Source: Pachypanchax playfairii (Eukaryota; Chordata; Actinopteri; Cyprinodontiformes; Aplocheilidae). From it: a stretch of DNA of 64,000 bases. The DNA lies in NCBI GenBank assembly GCA_006937955.1, contig SSNP01000001.1:1905139-1969138 (forward strand). Direction: 5' to 3'. Below, in pieces: positions 1 to 12,600 of the stretch. The notes beneath the pieces are model-generated. The model did no database searches. It was given only the letters and a program-made list of their open reading frames with translations, and was not told where the DNA came from. Each line of letters starts with the position of its first letter. The stretch's first letter is position 1. The position numbers and the translations under genes are program-made.

Positions 1-239
1 TTAATCAGAGAACAAAAGTTCAGATTTTTAAATGTGTACAAGTGGACTTGTGTTTTACAGAAGGTGCTAGATTAAAGTAGCACCACAAAAATGACAGTCT
101 GCTTTTAGAAAATTCCACAAATTCACAAGTTGATTATTGGTTTTCAGATTTACTCAATCTGCAAAAAAGCCCAGCAGTTGTAAGCTGGGATTTAAACCTG
201 AGTCAGCTGTGACGGTGACCTCATTATCCACACTATCCT

Positions 240-412
240 GCATGTTTTAGAGTCTCTGCTCCTGCACACCTGATTTAATTTAACAAGTGATTAAAAGGCT
301 TCTATAGAACATGAGAACATGCTGAACAGGTGATTCAGCCACTGAATCAGGTGTGTGAGCAGGGAAAGAGTGCAAACATGCAGGATAGAGGAGCTCGAGA
401 ACCAGGACTGAT
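240..412. repeat. Dispersed repeat with inverted arms (AATCAGGTGTG family)
   Basis: Inverted arms of the type gctcctgcacacctgat and atcaggtgtgtgagcagg flank this stretch, followed by atgcaggatag. The same wording recurs at 14822-14877 and, inverted, at 15590-15620, so it belongs to a dispersed family. Class not determined. Confidence 0.5.
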
Positions 413-470
413 CTAAAGTCTCTCTACAGAACTCTGGGAGCAAACTTAAATCTTTACTGTGCTTTACTTT

Positions 471-596
471 AGACACCTGAGATCACCTGAAATCACCTGA
501 AATCACCTGAGATCACCTGAGATCACCTGAAATCACCTGAAATCACCTGAAATCACCTGAAATCACCCGAGATCACCTGAGATCACCTGAGATCAC
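471..596. repeat. 10-bp minisatellite, unit ATCACCTGA(A/G)
   Basis: Twelve near-perfect head-to-tail 10-bp units plus a partial one, varying mainly at one A/G position and one C/T change. It lies in the intron just downstream of ENPP-like exon 20. On the gene's coding strand each unit reads (T/C)TCAGGTGAT, which contains CAG|GTGAT. Confidence 0.95.
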
Positions 597-618
597 AGCA
601 TCTCTGCAAACTACTCAC

Positions 619-693
619 CTTTAAATGCAGGAAACATTGGTACCATGTTGCTGCTGATCAGTGAGTCTGTATTCGGACCACTGAAATTCAGAT
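619..693 (-). CDS. ENPP-like exon 20: nuclease-like domain (residues 629-653), last exon in window
   Basis: Reads YLNFSGPNTDSLISSNMVPM then FPAFK plus one base. This aligns with the LVTNMVPMYPAFK segment of the family. Acceptor ctctgcag, donor gtgagt. A 10-bp minisatellite begins about 23 bases beyond the donor. The exons for the calcium-binding loop and the C-terminus are not in the window. Confidence 0.94.
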
Positions 694-3600
694 CTGCAGA
701 GAGTAAGTAGAAATGTGATATTGGAGAGAAAATGTAAACAATGTTGCATAACAAGAAAAGATTGGTAGTAGTATAAATAGTATAAAATCTGATTTTAAGC
801 TTAACATAGTAACAAAAATAGCTTTTTGGGGCTGCAACAATTATTTATCTTCTTTTCCCTGAATATGAATCAGGTATTTAAATGTTATATGACTTTTTTT
901 TTGTTTAAAATAAAACTTTTTTTTTTTTACCTATCCAACAGTGCAAATGTTTAAGATATCATCATTACATCATCAGTGAGATAAAGCTGAAATATTTGAT
1001 AATAGTTTAGAAAGTGGAAGATAGTTTCAAACTTTTTCTGCATACACTCTTTCTAATATTAATGATTTTTAACGTCTTTTACTGAAGCAATAAAGAACCA
1101 ATTGTTCCAATTGCCAAAAGTAAAAATTCCCACATTTTTACAGGAGAAATAAATGTTGCAGCCCTAAAAGGGAGATGCAATTTTTGCACAAGAATGTAAC
1201 TCGTGAATTTAACACCAGGGTGGGGGAGACATGCAGTGACTTCCCCATATATTGCATATATATAGTTACACACTCACATGGGGGGTGCAGCAGGCCAAAG
1301 GACAAATGGGGGTTGTTTTTGTAGCGAGGACACAGCTGACTGGCTGAAGGTGGAATACGTACGTCTGCACGAACACACTCGTCTACACTCACGCCCTGCG
1401 TTTTGAACTGAGAGAGGGAATCACACAGTGTGGAGGTCAAGACTCAGTGTTACATAAAATCACTTGGCTTGGTTTTACTTATGCACAATAATCTCATTTC
1501 ATTCCACTGTTACAGCAGAAAAGTCATGACGAGCCAAGTTATAAATGCAGTTCCACTTTCATGGAACGTTCATATAAATTCAGAGAAGTCAGCATAAAAT
1601 GGGAACATTACATTTGTGGCTGTGGTTCAGTAAACTGAAAATCTCATCTTAGTTCCTGATAGCAGTTATACATTGGTTGTTAAAACATTTATGTTTATTT
1701 AACTTAATTTCAAAGAAAAACAGCAGTGAGAATAACAAGAATGTTGTTGGTTTTAATGGAGTTTGTTTTCGGCTGTTTGAGATTATTTTCAGGTGTTTAT
1801 TTCTTTGCTAAATATCAAGTTATTTTTAGTAAGATTTAAACAAGGAAGAAATGAATATGACAAGAACTCTGGTGGACTGCTTTACTGACTTTTGATTGGT
1901 TGTAAGAGTAACTCGGGTTTCCTTTAGTTCTATTGATTATTGAGGGGATCAACAAGAAAAAAACTAAAAACAGATAAAAACAGGGTCATTCCATCTACAT
2001 ACAACTAGTGACGGCCTTGAACTGTCAATTAACCTGCTTGCATGTTAACTAGACTACAACAAATAAGAGAAAACCTTATGTTTAAATTCACATTGTTTTT
2101 AATTACATGTATGGCGACATTTTTTTGAAAGTTACACTTTTCTAATGGTGCGTTCACACCGGCCACTTTGTCAACGTCAAGCAACGTTCATAACGCTCAG
2201 AGTTTGACGTTTGAAAGTTGAAGCTCATAACACCTGCCAGTCAAAGCGCATAGGCGTTAAAGCTCGTAACGCTTGACCGTTAAAAAGAGCGAGAAGGCGG
2301 GGCTTCCTTTGTTATCGGATGTTCTGAGCTATGGCGGATCACATAAAGAGAGTGGCTTGGCTTTATTTACTCCGTTTGTGGATACACCCCATTCTTCAGA
2401 TGCGTTCTGAGTTTAAGGAGTTAAACCATTTGCTCCAGGAGCTACATATGGATGAGGTTCGCTTCCAGCACTACTTCTGTCTGTCCCGCGCCCTGTTTGA
2501 AGACTTCCTGCTTCATTCAGGTACGTCACTACGATGAGACGCTCTGATTGGTTGACATGCCGCTTCAAGAGTGTTATGAGCGTCAAAAGTTCAGCTAGCT
2601 GAACTCTCTGCGTTTTGAGCTTTTCAGGCGTTTCAAGCGTCAACGCCTGAAACGCTTGAAAAGCTTGAAAAGTTGCTGCTCATAACGCTCACAAAGCGTC
2701 GCAGAGCCGTTGACGTCTGTCTGACGCCCGTAGACTTTACATGTAAACTTGCTGCTTCTGACGTTGACGGTTGGGCCGGTGTAAAAGCGCCATAAGAACT
2801 TGCTGAGCTTCAGCTTTGTTCTGATTGGTTGCTTTGATTTGGGGCATGATGGATTTTTGAGAGAGGGTTTTCACTTTCAGACTCATGTATAACTGCCAAG
2901 ATACTGTGATTTAAAGTAATTTTTACCTCATACAGTATATCAACTTCTGTTTTAACTTGTACTACAGTAGAAGGCCTCAACTTTAACCCAAACTATCAAA
3001 AAAATAACCTGAATATTCTGATCTATTGGAACGGAGATGTTTATGAACCCTACAAACATTTTTTTGCTATATCATGTTGTTTATGATATATTCTCTGTAT
3101 TGCATTTGATACATTTTACAGTTTAATTGTAATATAAAGAATGAGTTACTTCAGAAAATACTTATTTTGAAAAATGACTTAGGGGCAGGTGGAAATGATT
3201 CAAACTAAAATTGAGCTGTCTGTAGTGGCATGATAATCCACCATGGGGCAGAATACACGTGTCAGATTATATGTTAGATGTGAAATGAGTCTTTTCATGT
3301 CCCAATACAACTGAGCCAAAATGACTAGAGAATAACCTTCAGGCTCTATTCTGTTGTATTCAGATTCCACATTCACTTGCTCAATCATTCAGACAGAATA
3401 ATGTGAGAGTGTAAACTCTCTTGGGAATGCATAACTCTGCGTGAGATTGTGATTTACAGGAAGGCTCAACCACATATTTAAAAAGACAAGACTTCTTTGA
3501 ACCAGTATCATCGGAGAAGACGAGTACCAGTTGTTCAGGGATGAGATTCAGATGCTGAACAACCTCGTCCGATCTGCAGCCAAACCGTAACCTCAGAAGA

Positions 3601-6600
3601 AATATAGCAGGGATAACCTCGACTGATTGGCTAAGTTTAGAAATAACAGAGAGCTCCAAGATGTGCACTCACCACAGGCTCGATCGTGTACGACACCCAG
3701 AGAGGCATGAGGCGGTCTTTGCTGTATCCGGTGAGGTAATCAGAGTGGTGCAGCAGACAGAAATCTATATCTGACAGGACGACTCGAGGGGCGCCGAAAG
3801 GATGGTGGAGGCGGTGTAAACCAGCTTTGACTTCTGAAGAGTACATTTATTTATTAACAAAAATATTTCCAAAAATCATCTTTACTTATAAGATTAAAAA
3901 AATCGGACTCACCTAAACTAGCTGATAGAAGTTTCGTGTTCATTTCTGTCTCCTGAAAAGAAATTCACACGTTTAAAAAAAAAAAAAAAATGATTGTTGC
4001 ATAATTACCTGAAGGTGTTTAAAAGGTCAAAGTAAGCCAACCTTTAGCTCACAGAACTTCAAAAGCATAACATTTTCAGTGTCTAGATTTAAAATAAAGG
4101 GATTATAAAGCATATAAACAAACTCCTCTGCAGATTGATTCTTTATGGAACAAACCGTTGCAGTGGTTTGAGATGAACAGTTGCACTGCAGGTTGTATGT
4201 GGGGACGGGGTCTGAGGCGTTACAGGCAGTTTCATGGGAGAGTTGCGCTGGGTGCACGGGCTGGTAGAAGGGATCCTTCAGCAGATGGTTCAGACTGCCA
4301 TGTGACCCGTTGTTTGGAGCTGGACGAATCCCAAGAATATCTGGTGGACAGAGACAAAAAACCCGCCACATGCTGTATATAAACTACAATACTGATAGAA
4401 ACAAGGTTTGGTTGGCTTGCCTGGAATAAGAAATAAAACATATTTAGTGTATAAATTCTATCATCAGCATCAGCTTCCTGCAACCCTGAACAACATGAAG
4501 CAGGTGTAGAGAATAACTGTACAAGTGCTGCTATTTTGTGTTTCTGAAATCCTGCAGACTCGCCTGCAAACAATCGATTGTTTTTGTCTGTTAATAATTA
4601 TTAATAAAATGCAAAGATATCCAAACGTAGAACTAGAAGAAAGGCGAACGATTAAAACCAAAAGATCTTTTATAAAACTGAAGCAAGAGGATAACAACTT
4701 GATTTAGTAAAAGCTAAATACAGAACTGGATAACAAGGATTTACTAAACCCTCCTTCACACTGAGTGACGAGCTCCCTGCTCTTCATGACCAACAAATTC
4801 ACAGGATGCAACGATACCACTTTTTAAAAACTGATACAATACTGATACTTTAATCTGAGTACTTGCCAATACGAAGTACCAATGTCGATACTTCTACCAC
4901 ACAAAAAAAATGTTACAACAAATGATGGTGAACTTGATAAAACAATAAAATATTCATAAAATTACCACAAAACAGAAATTTCAAGTGAAAAATAAACATT
5001 TTCTCTGAAATTATTGCAGAGTTTCCACATTTTAAGTATCTGTTCATGGTATCGGTTAACTAACCGATGCCAATACAAGTACATTAGAATGGTAACGGCC
5101 CCAATACATGATACCAGTATCGGCTCATCCCTAGAAATTTAACTGAAACCAAACCAAATAAACTGAGAGATAAAAATGTTATTAATTCTGGAATAAAAGG
5201 AGGACAATTGCATGATGTAGAGGACACCACACTAGACAGGTTATAGCAACAGGTTGCTGGTTTGAACATCTGTAACAGCAGCCTTTTCAGGTTTTCTTAC
5301 AGGTTTTCTCTGGAAACTGTGGTGTAAAAACTGGAGAAAGAAGCTAATGTAGCACAAATAAATACGTTTACAAAGACAAAATAAGAAGTTTCTTATGTTA
5401 TCCCTTTAAAAAAGATACAAAATGTGTCACATCAAAACAAGAGGGTTAAAACATATAAAGCAAGTCACTTACCGCACATGAGGTTATATATTTCAATGTT
5501 TTCAAAGGGGGGCACAACTGTGTTTATCCTAAATGCTGGACCATAGCCAATGAAGATTGCCTGAATGTAAAAAAAACCCAAAACAAAAGTAAGAAAAATT
5601 ATTTCCTTAAATATTTAAAATTGCACCAGAGCTTCTAAACAAGTTTGTGAAGCAAAAACCTTCTATAAACAACAGAATGTCAAACATTTAATCCCATATT
5701 TAGGTCATGAGTAAATATTTGAGGCAAATTAAACAGTAAATTGAGCTAAACTCGGAAAACATTTACATTTCTTCACCGGATAGACAATTTTATGGTAATT
5801 AGTGAGGCTTTTAGACTGTTTATTTCAAACACAGTTATTTAACATTAATCTGCAGCTTTTTACTTAATCCTGTTAAAGGTAAATTCTGTGTAAACTAAAT
5901 CTGCAAAGATACACAGTGAAGACTAAGATTAAGGTGGAATTAAATCCAAACTCAAAGTGTAGGTGGAGAAACACTTCTCACAATAAGTTAAATTATTGTA
6001 ATTAAATTAATCTTGGGAGATTGTGTTTCTAAATAGCATTGTATATATTTTCTCAAACTATTTTCTTCCTGTTTACTTTGTATTTTTATTTGCATTTCTG
6101 CAACAGAAGTGAATATTCGACTTCTTTAAAATTCCCAATGAGCCTGTTTCAGTGAATTCAACAAAAAACTTAACACGTACTATTGTGTTAAAATAGTTAA
6201 AACAAATGAACTTCCTGTTTTATCTGAGAAACTGTTAAACACACATCCTTCCTTCCTCTGACCTGCATGTTGGTGAAGACGTTATCCGAACCATGAAATC
6301 CTCCTTTGCAGTATTTCACTTCCTGTTGATTCCTGCAGAAAGAAACATAAATAAATAAATGTAAGTTAGTGGCTGTAGCAACACCTGATTTGTTTTCATC
6401 TTATTTAGTCAAAAACGTAATAAATTATCAATTCATTAAGGAATTTTTAAAGTGGTTGCATATAATAATAATAATGATAATTATATAATTAGATCAGATC
6501 GTTTACTAGAGGGAGGACATGTAGAACTGGATGCAGCAGAGTTAACGGTGTTATAAACATCAGATATGACACATTTGGTGTTTTAGGGTTAAATGTTAAA

Positions 6601-9600
6601 ATTCACAACAGTAAAATTAAGAAAAAGACATAAAAGGTTTTGATTTTTTGGAGAGTTGCAATAAAAAAAAGCCTTGGTATTTGAAAAATAGCTTTCCAGC
6701 TGAATCTAAATAAACCACAACAATTTTAAAACAATATTGTTTGAAAAAATGTGACTAAAATAAAAATGCAGCCTTGAGGTACAACATCAGGTTGTAAAAA
6801 AACAAAACAAACAGCACATACACCTCAAACCAAATGAACAGAGACGTAACATCAGCTGATTGCAGTCGTTCTTCACAACCTGTTGAATGATGGGAAATTA
6901 GGATTAGTGATGAGAGACTTACAGTGCAGCCTGCCAGCCTGACTTCATATAGAGATGACCACGTTCTATGCGTTTGTTGTTTGCAAAGTGCATCCTTTTT
7001 GGGAGGTGTTCTTTGAGGTACGGCCTCATCGGCTGGTCAAACGTCCTGCACTTCAGAACACGCGCACACACACACACACGAGGAGAATAAACACACAGCA
7101 GAGGGAGGATGGGATTGTTTGTCATGAAGCCACACAAGCAGATAATTTCTCATTCTTCTTATCAATACAAAAGTCACATTTGGAATGTTTCGCATACCGA
7201 CAGGTTCTTCATCAGGCCTTCGTAATCGACTGGGGGAAGAAACAAAGGACGAGGTCAACCTCGCTGGTTACAGACAAGCTCACAAAGAAGTGAGGAAGGA
7301 AGGGAGGTTAACGGAGAGAGGAACTCACAGGAGAAGAAATCCTCAGGGAGGCGCCTCGGTCTGATCCGAGCAGCGGGGCCCTGGACGACGGTAAAATCCT
7401 TTGTGTGTTCCTGGTAAGTTGATACAAACGCTGCGTGTTCACATGAAGCCTCCTCCATCCCTGTTATAAAAGAATAGGAAGGGCAAACAATACATGATGA
7501 TGTATTTTGTGACCAGAAGACTTCTTGGACATGTGGAATTCAGCAAATATTCAGCAAATCACAAACGTAGCAATAAAAACTGTATATTTTCATTTCTATA
7601 AATATACATACAGCCTATAAGATTCTCAGAAAGTGATTTGCAGTGCAACATCTGCTCCCAGTATTTTGGGTGTGACTTCAACCCCACAGAGTATTTTCTA
7701 TAACTTGTTTCTGGTGCCTCATGACAAACTGCAGCTTAACAACTTCTCCAGTGAATTAAATGGTACATCTTCTCTTGGAAGACATGCTTTAGATTCTGTT
7801 TGCTGGGCATCGCCCTGACCACACAGTCTCCAGGACATTGATCTGTAATATAATTACAAGCTTGAACACATGGTCCACAGATATCCACAGAAACGTTGCC
7901 TCGCTTCCTCTTTAGAGATGCTGACAACTTTTATATTTTCACAACAGCCATTTGTCTGTAGTTTTAACAGGTGCAGGAACTCAACCGAACCAACATCTGT
8001 TGACTTAAACAGCCCCCAAAAAGCAGCTTCACTGCTGCACGTGTTATTTACACCTGCAGTGCCACAAAAGTGTGACAGAACAGACATAAATAGGATGAAC
8101 ATGATCGGTTTAGAAATAAATGGAATGAATACATTTAATATAATTCAAACACAAAGAACTTTTTATAGTAAATTAGGTGCAAATTTAGTTTTGTCTCTGC
8201 AAAATTAACCATTCAGTCCCTGTTAAAGTGCGTTAGAGTGTGACGTCTGTCATTATAGATAATCTTTGCACGTACATGCATGCAAGATCTGTGCACTACG
8301 AAGCAGAAACGTCTTCCTGTGTCGTGCTGATGGCAGATAATAAAGGAGGATGCATGTGAATGCAACACCTCGAGTACACAGCAACACGTCTCCTGTGTAC
8401 ATGTATCTTTATAAAAAAACTGAATACATTGACTCTACGTGTATGAGAGAGTGTTACAGCTGAGGCGTCTGGGACAAGATCCTGTACAAGGAGAGAGACA
8501 ACAGGTTATAGGTGCAGGAATAACCTAAATGCATCAATGATTACTGCTACTGAGCTACAGCTGGGCTGCCACAGACTTATGAAGAGGCCATGATATGGGG
8601 CGACTGTGGCGCAGTGGTTAGAGCGATTGTCCTCCAACTTGAAAGTTGGTGGATCGATCCCGGCTTCCATCGCCACATGTGCCACATGACAAAAAAAAAC
8701 TGTAGTGTGAAGCGCTTTGGGGGTCGTAGGGCCTAATTAAAGCGCTATACAAGTGCATGCCATTTACCTATATCAGTTAAAGCAGATAAGTGGTAGAAGA
8801 AATTGTTTTATTCAGGGAAAACATCGCTTTCTCTCCTTTACCACAGGGTAGACAGACAGTCTACCATCCTTAAAGAGGCCTTCCATTAAAAACAGGTTTC
8901 TGTTGAATATTTTAGCTCCACAGGTGTTCTTACCTTCATAGTGGGTGTGAAAACAGGTCAACAACTTCTCTTTCAGTTTTAATCTCTCAAACTACGCAGG
9001 TGGCTATAACACCCGAGTTCGAACGGTCTGTTCATTAGTTGTCGGCAGCTCCCGCAGTTGAAACCATGTCTAGCATGCTGCTGGCTAAAAGCTGTTAGCA
9101 AAAGACGTAGCAAACAGGAAGACATGACGTCTGACGTTGCCATGCGCAGCGTGGCAGGAAACAGTATACCTTGCTCTGATAGGCTAGTTTGTTAGCCAAT
9201 CTGAATCCAGCAAATTCAAATAATGAGTATAAACGAGCTGCTGTTCGAGGCCTGATGGAAGGAGCCGGAACCAGCCAAATTTTGATGCAGATAGATTGAA
9301 AGGTCTGTTAATCAGTGTTTCCTGACGTTTTTTAGATATACATATATATATATATATATTTCATATTACAGGTTAATACTTCAGAAATAACCACAAAGTC
9401 CTGAAATTTGAATGAAATGGCCTCTTTAAAGAAGATGAAGAAGAAAATGAAACAGGCCAGATATGTAGCAAAGGTTACACAGTTGTTGAATCACAGTTTA
9501 CTAAGAACTTTAAAGACAACCAAGGAACTATACGCCTGGTGAGGAATCCAGTAAATATCCATAGAAACAACCATGTGGACATTAAGTATCATATCATAAG

Positions 9601-12600
9601 TTCCAGTGTCTCACAAGGCAACATTGTTCTGTTATTCTGTGTCCTATTAAAATCATAGTAGCAGCTGTGTTCTCTCAATCTATTACAAAAGCCAACGTTG
9701 AGAGATTCTGTTCACACATGTTTGGCTTGTAAAGTTATGATTTAGATGAGTGACATCATCGAGTGTTAGAGTGTCTGTCAGTGTAGCAGATCGTTGTACA
9801 TGTATGCGTGGTAGTTTTGACTTGTTCCTGTTCTGTTGATGGCAGATAATAAAGGAGGATGCACGCGAGTGCACCGCCCCGAGTTCACAGCAACGTGTCT
9901 CCTGGTTGAGTTTATTTAGGCAGATGAATACGTTTACTCCATGTGTGTGAGAGATTTCTACATCAGCTGAGATGTTGGGAACAGGATCCCGAACAGTAAG
10001 AGACACAGCCGCTGCAAAAGAATCAACACAGTGCACTGATTTGATTCATAATGTAAAATATGTACATTGATCTCACCATGGTCGGATACGATTATTATGT
10101 TGGCACACTGGTGGAGGTTTCTTGTTTTAAGACCATTCATGAGCATCCCCAAAATCTTGTCAACTCGTTCCAAGGCCGAAATCACCTGAAGGAGTAGCAG
10201 CAGTTTGAACGCTGTTATTATTCAATGACATATTTTATTTATATAAAAAATTCCTGTTATTAAAAACACACAAACAACTAAAGCAATTAGAAATGAAAAT
10301 GAGCCTTTTCTTTTAATATAAATCTCTATCAGAGATTAACATAATTTTGGATTTCATAATAAACTTTTTAAGTTCAAAAATTGAGGTATTTTAAAGCAGA
10401 TGAAGAAATGCTGTTTGAAATGTTAATTGAAAAGCTCACCTCTGTACTTTTTGGGCCATATCTGTGACCTGAACTGTCAGGTTCATCCAGGTACAAGGTA
10501 TAAAAGTCTGGTCTGAAATCCGGAACACAACCGATCAGCAGGATTTTCAGGACATATAAAATAAAATAAAATAAAATAAAATAAAATAAAATAAAATAAA
10601 ATAAAATAAAATAAAATATAAACAGGAAATTGTTCTGTGGAGTTTTTATCATTAGTCAGTATCTTACCTGTCATAGAAGTTGGAGCTTTATCACTTCTGA
10701 ATATCAAGATAAATACACTATATATATAAAGATATTAGACATTTTTTACATTTTTGCATCAAAAAGTTAATTTTTCCAGTTTCTCTTAACAAGTTCTGTA
10801 ACTCAGGTTTTGCAGGAGCTGCAGATCTACTACAGTCTGACATCGTTTAGGGTAAATAAATGCAGACTTCAATGTAAACCATTAACTAGTTATTTACATA
10901 GAACAGATAGCAATAGAAAGGTTTATAAAGAAGCAGCTGCATGAACTGGAAATGGCAGAAATCCACTTCTCCCCAATACTTCTGATTCTGATAAGATACG
11001 GATTACCAATAAGAACTCTACAGAACAAGAAATAATATAATCAAACAATATAATCCTTTAATTATAGCTTTCTAACAATATTTATGATTATAAAGAATTA
11101 TCAGAACCTTTCCTCCTTCGGTAAACTGAGCCACTCCAATATTGTTTCCAGTCGTGTCTCAAATTTGAGCCCACTGCACACAGAAAAACCTAAATTAAAA
11201 GGCATCAATACAAAAAGAGAACATGGCACAAAGTGGTATTTAAAATCACAAATAACATAACAAAGGTCAGTCTTACTGATCAAACGTCTTGTAATGATTT
11301 GGCAAGGTGCCGTTAATTGCTACGTCAGAACCCGGCCAGAAGAAAGTTCCTGCTTTAAGTTTTTGACGCATGGCAGTGATCCAGATCTGAAGATGAGAAA
11401 AATAAAAAGAGGAAAGGGCAGAGGACAAGAGTTTCATTTAGGTTTACGGAATATAAACCTGTTTGTATTAGTGTAATCTACAGGTTAAAGAATCCTGATC
11501 ATCCAGCAGGGTTCTAAAGATGTTCTGCTGTGGGTTTCAAGTGTGTTTTTTCCTGGAAAGTCAAACGTCTGCTGCATGCTGGATTTTTAGATACATACAA
11601 TTCATCAAACAGCAAAAAAAACCCCTCAAATTTCAAAGAAAACCACAAGGTTTCTAAGCAAGTTCCACAAGCTGTCACTTTAACACAACCCAAATCCATA
11701 ATTATAACAAGAAGCTGAGAACTAGGAGAGAAAATTACAAGACGACTTGAACACGAGACAAATCTGAATCATGCTGAACATTTACTCAGACTCTCAGATA
11801 AGAGGAAAAAGTTTTTCCAAAGTCTTGCTCAAAAACTGTCTCAGCTCTTGCTTAACAAAAACCAGATTTCCTCATTGTGGTGTAAAATTAAACATCTTAA
11901 CAGAACTAATACACAGTAAAAAATGGAGTGTCAATATGTCAGAGTCAACTTATTTTAACCTAGATGGAGTATTTAAAGCTATATTGGGAGTAAACCTGCT
12001 CAAATTATAGAGTTAAATGTCAGTGTTAAACTCTGCTCACCCTTCAGTGAAGAATTTAACTCTACCCTGTTGACCAAGTCAGAGTTTTACCCATAATGCT
12101 TGGAGACAATATTGGTGATTTACTTGTAAATTTGTATGTTATAAAGCTCCATATGAGAGTGAAAATAAAGACAGACATGCAGCTCAACATTATATTTAAT
12201 ATTTTACACCTACTACATCATTAAAATCAGTTGGTCTTGTAAAGCGTTTAGCAACCATGACTCAAACCTGACTGAGCAACCCATATATTCCTGCATAAAT
12301 CTACATGAGTTGTGTTTACACTCTGGCTGTACTCCATGCTAGCATTAGCTAGAACTGTGGGAGAGAAGAGCTATTGTCTGTCTCTCCCACCTGAAATGGA
12401 GACCCACAGCAGACCCTGAAGAACGCCCTTTGATGCCCATTCTGGGGTCGTGCAGCCCTCTTGAGTCTCATATGACAAGTGTAAAATTGACTCTGACTGT
12501 AGACTAGTTGCTCTAATTTCAAGTGGGACCAAATATTATCTGAAACAGAGTTAAACTGAAGTCTTTATGTGCTATTATGACACTTGTTTTTTTTTACTGT

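Noticed and set aside
471..596. CRISPR-like array
   Set aside because: Units are contiguous 10-bp repeats with no spacers; it is a minisatellite in a vertebrate intron.
8597..8670. A tRNA gene
   Set aside because: A- and B-box-like words are present, but the cloverleaf is poor and the sequence runs on into a SINE body and LINE-like tail.
10374..10707. Open frames rich in FYFIL repeats on the minus strand
   Set aside because: They are translations of the ATAAA microsatellite and flanking exon 9; not separate genes.
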